9,171 bases of DNA from Peptococcaceae bacterium (GTDB taxonomy: Bacteria > Bacillota > DSM-12270 > Thermacetogeniales > Thermacetogeniaceae), in assembly GCA_003132605.1 (NCBI GenBank), contig PKYJ01000107.1, positions 1 through 9,171 on the forward strand, written 5' to 3'. Each line of letters starts with the position of its first letter. Within the stretch, counting starts at the first letter, position 1. Below, piece by piece: positions 6,734 through 9,171 of the stretch. The position numbers and the translations under genes were made by a program. The notes under the pieces were generated by a model. The model did not search any database. It was given only the letters and a program-made list of their open reading frames with translations, and was not told where the DNA came from.

Positions 6734-7393
6734 TTAGCCCAGGAGTTCATAGATGCCCAACAGGATCAAGATAATGCCGGCAGCGAGATCACCTTTGTCT
6801 CCGAGCCACGGCGCTATAAAAAGAAGGCCAACCTTAATGCCGGTATAAAAGAAGAGGAGACTGACAATGAAGGACGTTCCAACCATGAGGAAGATGTTCA
6901 AACCCATCAGGCCCGCTGCGAAACCACAGGAGAGATTGTTGAGCGTCAAGGCCAAGGCCAGCACCATTGCTTCCTTGAGTTCGATGCTTCCCGAATAATC
7001 ATAATCGGCCTTGAAGGGGTCATCGAGAATCGTGCCCAGGTCTTTCATGCTGGAGAACAGGGATGGCGCCCCGGGGGTGTTCCCGGTCCGGGACGGCGCC
7101 TCGGAAGCGATCTGATTTGCCGGACGCTGCCTGCGAAAATACTGAATGATCAATACAACGCCAGCAGCCATTATTATCCCGGCCCCCAGGATATTGGCGA
7201 ACGGTACCGGGATGATATGCCTGACGGCTTCCCCCAGGGTCATCATGAGATAGGTGCCGATACAGGGAATCAGAGCGCAGATAAGGTTGGACAAGAAAGG
7301 TAAGCGGTATTTTCTGCTTCCGTAAGCCATACCCACACCCAGAGTGTCCAGGTTCGAAGATATACCCAGAAGAAGGATGGTGATCAGATGCAT
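6734..7393 (-). CDS. ytaF: YtaF-type sporulation membrane protein (MntP/YtaF family)
   Basis: A 219-residue multi-pass membrane protein. Hydrophobic segments run at about 3-22, 34-56, 62-85, 142-164, 166-187 and 202-218, with a long polar loop at 86-140. The halves look like a two-fold repeat: SSNLDTLGVGMAYG (12-25) in the first helix and LNNLSCGFAAGLMG (151-164) in the fourth. This fits the MntP/YtaF superfamily, whose MntP members export Mn2+. The loop holds DPFKADYDYSGSIELKEA, containing a 12-residue EF-hand-type loop (130-141). I recognise the whole as YtaF, a protein tied to sporulation in Firmicutes but of unproven biochemical role; transport is inference. An AGGGGAG lies about nine bases before the ATG on the minus strand. 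The gene is convergent with cbiA and divergent from the kinase, so it is probably its own transcript. Confidence 0.9.
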   Translation of the reverse strand: MHLITILLLGISSNLDTLGVGMAYGSRKYRLPFLSNLICALIPCIGTYLMMTLGEAVRHIIPVPFANILGAGIIMAAGVVLIIQYFRRQRPANQIASEAPSRTGNTPGAPSLFSSMKDLGTILDDPFKADYDYSGSIELKEAMVLALALTLNNLSCGFAAGLMGLNIFLMVGTSFIVSLLFFYTGIKVGLLFIAPWLGDKGDLAAGIILILLGIYELLG

Positions 7394-7462
7394 TTATTGC
7401 TTCTCCCCTCGTGTGCAGGCGTGCTTTCATTCTGAAGATTCGCTTCAGGGCACGTCTTTTCC

Positions 7463-7480
7463 ACAGTTAAATAAAACTGT
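7463..7480. promoter_or_regulatory. Perfect inverted repeat ACAGTT-N6-AACTGT
   Basis: A 6-bp perfect stem with an AT-rich 6-nt loop (AAATAA). It lies 70 bp upstream of the ytaF start and just downstream of the candidate ytaF -10 element. It could be an operator for a dimeric regulator, or a stem-loop at the 5' end of the ytaF mRNA. No T run follows on either strand at terminator spacing. Confidence 0.35.
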
Positions 7481-7488
7481 CAGCGAGA

Positions 7489-7516
7489 TAGGATATGAAA
7501 AGGGCAGAAACGGGGT
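7489..7516 (-). promoter_or_regulatory. Candidate sigma-E/sigma-K-type sporulation promoter for ytaF
   Basis: On the minus strand CATATCCTA (7497 down to 7489) fits the mother-cell -10 pattern CATAnnnTA. An AC dinucleotide (7516-7515) lies 17 bases upstream, as in the sigma-K consensus AC-N16/17-CATAnnnTA. It would give a leader of about 90 nt. The pattern is short and the match could be chance, but the gene family suits it. Confidence 0.35.
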
Positions 7517-7610
7517 GAAAGGGAATTGTTGCCTCAGCGGGCGCGGGGTGCTTGATGCGAGGGGTTCAGGATACCGTAGTTCACCGGCTCGGAGCAGGCA
7601 GGCATGGTCT

Positions 7611-7617
7611 TGTCGAA
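7611..7617 (+). promoter_or_regulatory. Spo0A-box match TGTCGAA
   Basis: CTTGTCGAAG contains the full TGNCGAA core of the Spo0A box. It lies about 75 bp upstream of the candidate sigma-H -35 element and 159 bp before the kinase start. A 7-base core is expected by chance now and then, so the support is its position next to a kinase with a sporulation-type promoter. Confidence 0.35.
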
Positions 7618-7675
7618 GAGCTAAGGCAGGGGGTTGATCTCCACAAATGTAATAATGTGAGAATATAGAATTTAT

Positions 7676-7702
7676 CAGGAAATCTTGCAGGAGTTTTTCC
7701 TG
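7676..7702. repeat. Interleaved CAGGA direct and inverted repeats over the kinase promoter
   Basis: CAGGA occurs at 7676-7680 and 7688-7692, twelve bases apart, and its complement TCCTG at 7698-7702. The second and third copies form a 5-bp hairpin with a GTTTT loop; the first and third, extended by one base, form CAGGAA/TTCCTG. The repeats overlap the -35 region and may be a regulator-binding site. Confidence 0.45.
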
Positions 7703-7713
7703 TTTTGGCGAAA
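7687..7713 (+). promoter_or_regulatory. Sigma-H-like promoter for the PAS kinase gene
   Basis: The -35 element GCAGGAGTT (7687-7695) matches the sigma-H pattern RnAGGAwWW at all but one position. After an 11-bp spacer the -10 element GGCGAAA (7707-7713) matches RnnGAAT at all but the last base. The spacing is correct. The predicted start near 7720 gives a leader of about 55 nt. TGGCGAA (7706-7712) also fits the Spo0A core, so this element has two readings. No convincing sigma-A promoter is visible nearby. Confidence 0.5.
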
Positions 7714-7775
7714 TAGTCTAATAGGTAATCACCATAAATGGTAAAGATTAATTATTTCCGGGAGGGGGTCGAGGA

Positions 7776-9110
7776 ATGGCGATTAATTCCGGACAGATGG
7801 CCACCGGGCTGTACGTGGTGGCTGAGCGGGTCCCGGATATCATGCCCGGGCAGGTGCATGAAGGAACCGGTTTCGGCAGTGAGTGCTCCCCCAGGCAGTT
7901 GAGGGAGCAACTGCGGGAACTGACAACTGTCAATCAGGCAATGGAAAAGGAGCTTCTGGAACACCGGAAACGGGAGGCCGGCCTCAGGAAAGACTTACTC
8001 GAGTACAGGCTGCTGGCGGAAGTGTCGCCAGTTTTTCTTTTTGTTATCCAGGGAGGCCGATTGCGCCTGGTCAACCCGTGCTCCTGCTCCTTTGCCGGGT
8101 ATACGGCGAATGAGCTCAAAAAGGTAAATTTATGGAGGCTCTTACACCCGGATTTTCGGAAGATCGTCAAAGAGCGATATGAAGCGCACCGTCGTGGAGA
8201 GGTGTCGGCATCGACCTTTTCCGTCAAGATCGTTTCCAAGACCGGACAGATGCAGTGGGCGGAGATCGAAACCAGGACCGTCGTCTGCCAGGGGGAGTTG
8301 GCAGTGCTGGTGGCGCCCCGCGACATCCCCGAACGCGAGCTGAAGGAGGAGATGATTGTCCCGCCCGGGCGGGGAGAAGACGAACTCCAGGCTCAGGCCG
8401 GGCGGTTCCAGGTCGATAAGATAGATGCGGTGGGCCGGCTGGCGGGAGGCATGGCCCACGAACTGAACAACCAGTTGACGGTGATCTACGCCTGCGTCGA
8501 TCTCTTCCTGCCCGGACTCTCCAGGGATAATCCCCTGCACCGGGCATTGTCAAGGATCCGGAACAGCGCCCTGATCTGTGCCAATCTTACCAGGCAGTTG
8601 CTGTTGTTCAGTTGCCGGTTCCCCCTCTTCAAAGTTCCCATAGACCTGAACCAGAGAGTGGAGGAACTCGGGAAGATGCTGCCGCGGCTGCTGGGCGGGA
8701 GCATTGACATCAGGCTGGAGACGAGCCCACATCTATGGATGGTGAACGCCGATATTGTCGCCCTCGACCAGGCGATTGCCAACCTGGTGTTGAATGCCCG
8801 GGATGCCATGCCGGATGGGGGCATTCTTACCATCAGGACCGAAAACTTATCCGCAGTTCGTCCCGGACAGGAGGGCGTTGTTCCCGGCAGGTTCGCCTGT
8901 CTCTCGGTGTCCGACACCGGGGCCGGCATCGAGGAAAGCGACCAGTCCCGCATCTTCGAGCCCTTCTATACCACCAAGCGGCCAGGCAAGGGCATCGGGC
9001 TGGGCTTACCGGTGGCCTACGGCATTGTCCGGGCTCATGACGGCTGGATAGAGGTCGACAGCGCTCCCGGCCGGGGGAGCACGTTCAGGATCAACCTTCC
9101 GGCTTTGTAG
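7776..9110 (+). CDS. Soluble PAS-domain sensor histidine kinase
   Basis: A 444-residue cytoplasmic kinase without membrane segments or signal peptide. Residues 38-78 are charged and heptad-like, probably coiled coil. A PAS domain spans ~77-186 (LVNPCSCSFAGYTANEL at 98-114, LLHPDF at 122-127, WAEIETR at 161-167) and should bind a ligand or sense redox state; the ligand is unknown. The dimerisation/phosphoacceptor helix carries His228 in GGMAHELNNQLTVI. The ATPase domain has the N box NLVLNARDAMPDGG (336-349), G1 SDTGAGIEE (379-387), F box IFEPFYTTK (393-401) and G2 GKGIGLGL (404-411). All catalytic motifs are intact and there is no receiver domain. The HELNN box resembles the NtrB/HPK4 and related PAS-kinase groups. 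GGAGGGGG at 7761-7768 supports the ATG at 7776. No response regulator lies within the window, so it appears orphan, though the next gene is unseen. A role in sporulation is inferred from its promoter and neighbour. Confidence 0.94.
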   Translation: MAINSGQMATGLYVVAERVPDIMPGQVHEGTGFGSECSPRQLREQLRELTTVNQAMEKELLEHRKREAGLRKDLLEYRLLAEVSPVFLFVIQGGRLRLVNPCSCSFAGYTANELKKVNLWRLLHPDFRKIVKERYEAHRRGEVSASTFSVKIVSKTGQMQWAEIETRTVVCQGELAVLVAPRDIPERELKEEMIVPPGRGEDELQAQAGRFQVDKIDAVGRLAGGMAHELNNQLTVIYACVDLFLPGLSRDNPLHRALSRIRNSALICANLTRQLLLFSCRFPLFKVPIDLNQRVEELGKMLPRLLGGSIDIRLETSPHLWMVNADIVALDQAIANLVLNARDAMPDGGILTIRTENLSAVRPGQEGVVPGRFACLSVSDTGAGIEESDQSRIFEPFYTTKRPGKGIGLGLPVAYGIVRAHDGWIEVDSAPGRGSTFRINLPAL

Positions 9111-9126
9111 GCGGCTAGTTCGTGCT

Positions 9127-9171
9127 TGCGGCGCATAGCCAAAAGGGCCTATTTATGATCGGTGCGCCGTA
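9127..9171. repeat. Inverted repeat after the kinase gene, reaching the window edge
   Basis: TGCGGCGCA (9127-9135) and TGCGCCGTA (9163-9171) are complementary at 8 of 9 positions around a 27-nt AT-richer loop. It starts 16 bp after the kinase stop. It may be part of a terminator whose T run lies beyond the window, or a structured leader of the next gene. It cannot be resolved because the sequence ends on the repeat. Confidence 0.4.

Larger units (their letters stand above)
7394..7775. other. 382-bp divergent intergenic region with control elements and no convincing gene
   Basis: This gap separates ytaF (minus) from the kinase (plus). It is clearly more AT-rich near the kinase (7640-7760) than the flanking genes. 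It holds a sigma-E/K-like promoter and an inverted repeat on the ytaF side, and a Spo0A-box match and sigma-H-like promoter on the kinase side, listed separately. The middle (about 7517-7600) is GC-rich. I see no reading frame there with ribosome site and coding character, and no tRNA or recognised riboswitch. Confidence 0.7.

Noticed and set aside
6710..7303. Plus-strand open frame of 197 codons opposite ytaF
   Set aside because: Its polar, His/Gln-rich translation is the antisense of a membrane protein with clear YtaF motifs.
7497..7600. Possible cobalamin riboswitch or other riboswitch in the GC-rich middle of the intergenic region
   Set aside because: It has AGGGAA-like words but no B12-box and no conserved core arrangement that I can recognise, and it lies outside the cobalamin operon.
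7555..7600. tRNA-like GGTTCA stretch
   Set aside because: The T-arm does not close with a complementary stem, and no acceptor or anticodon arm can be placed around it.
7344..7637. Plus-strand open frame of 97 codons running from ytaF into the intergenic region
   Set aside because: It begins inside ytaF on the opposite strand, has no convincing ribosome site, and the protein shows no recognisable features.
1..9171. CRISPR array, insertion sequence or prophage genes
   Set aside because: No regularly spaced repeats, transposase, integrase or phage structural genes appear in any frame.

Overview
The window is GC-rich bacterial DNA and looks chromosomal. It suggests an anaerobic, spore-forming Firmicute of the Clostridia/Peptococcaceae type. 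The reasons are an anaerobic (cobalt-early) cobalamin operon, a YtaF-type sporulation membrane protein, candidate sigma-H and Spo0A-like sites, and G-rich Shine-Dalgarno sequences. The assignment to a group is inference; no species can be named from what is visible.

Region 1 (1-6615, plus strand) is the distal part of a corrin-ring operon: cbiG (5' end outside the window), cbiH, cbiJ, a cbiX-cbiC fusion, cbiP and cbiA. CbiX inserts cobalt into sirohydrochlorin. CbiH contracts the ring while methylating C17, CbiG opens and removes the delta-lactone fragment, CbiJ reduces the ring, and CbiC moves the C11 methyl to C12 to give cobyrinate. CbiA amidates side chains a and c, and CbiP amidates b, d, e and g to give cobyric acid. 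Most junctions are tight: cbiG/cbiH overlap, and cbiP/cbiA share ATGA. The exceptions are a 163-bp cbiH-cbiJ gap that carries an unusual long-range inverted repeat, and a 55-bp cbiXC-cbiP gap that carries a hairpin. The missing steps (cbiL, cbiF, cbiD, cbiE/T) are presumably upstream. No cobalamin riboswitch is visible here.

Region 2 (6616-7393, minus strand) is ytaF, convergent with cbiA. It is a small multi-pass membrane protein of the MntP/YtaF type whose central loop contains a near-textbook EF-hand calcium-binding loop.

Region 3 (7394-7775) is a 382-bp divergent intergenic region. It holds a candidate mother-cell sigma (E/K-type) promoter facing ytaF, a perfect 6-bp inverted repeat, a Spo0A-box match, and a good sigma-H-like promoter facing the next gene.

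Region 4 (7776-9110, plus strand) is a soluble PAS-domain histidine kinase with no receiver domain and no partner regulator in the window. Its candidate sigma-H promoter and its ytaF neighbour make a sporulation-phosphorelay kinase an attractive hypothesis. The last 61 bp after it contain an inverted repeat that reaches the window edge.

I see no radically new system. The points most worth a second look are the cbiG/cbiH junction, the folded cbiH-cbiJ spacer with its related copy inside cbiJ, the EF-hand in YtaF, and the sporulation-type control region before the kinase.
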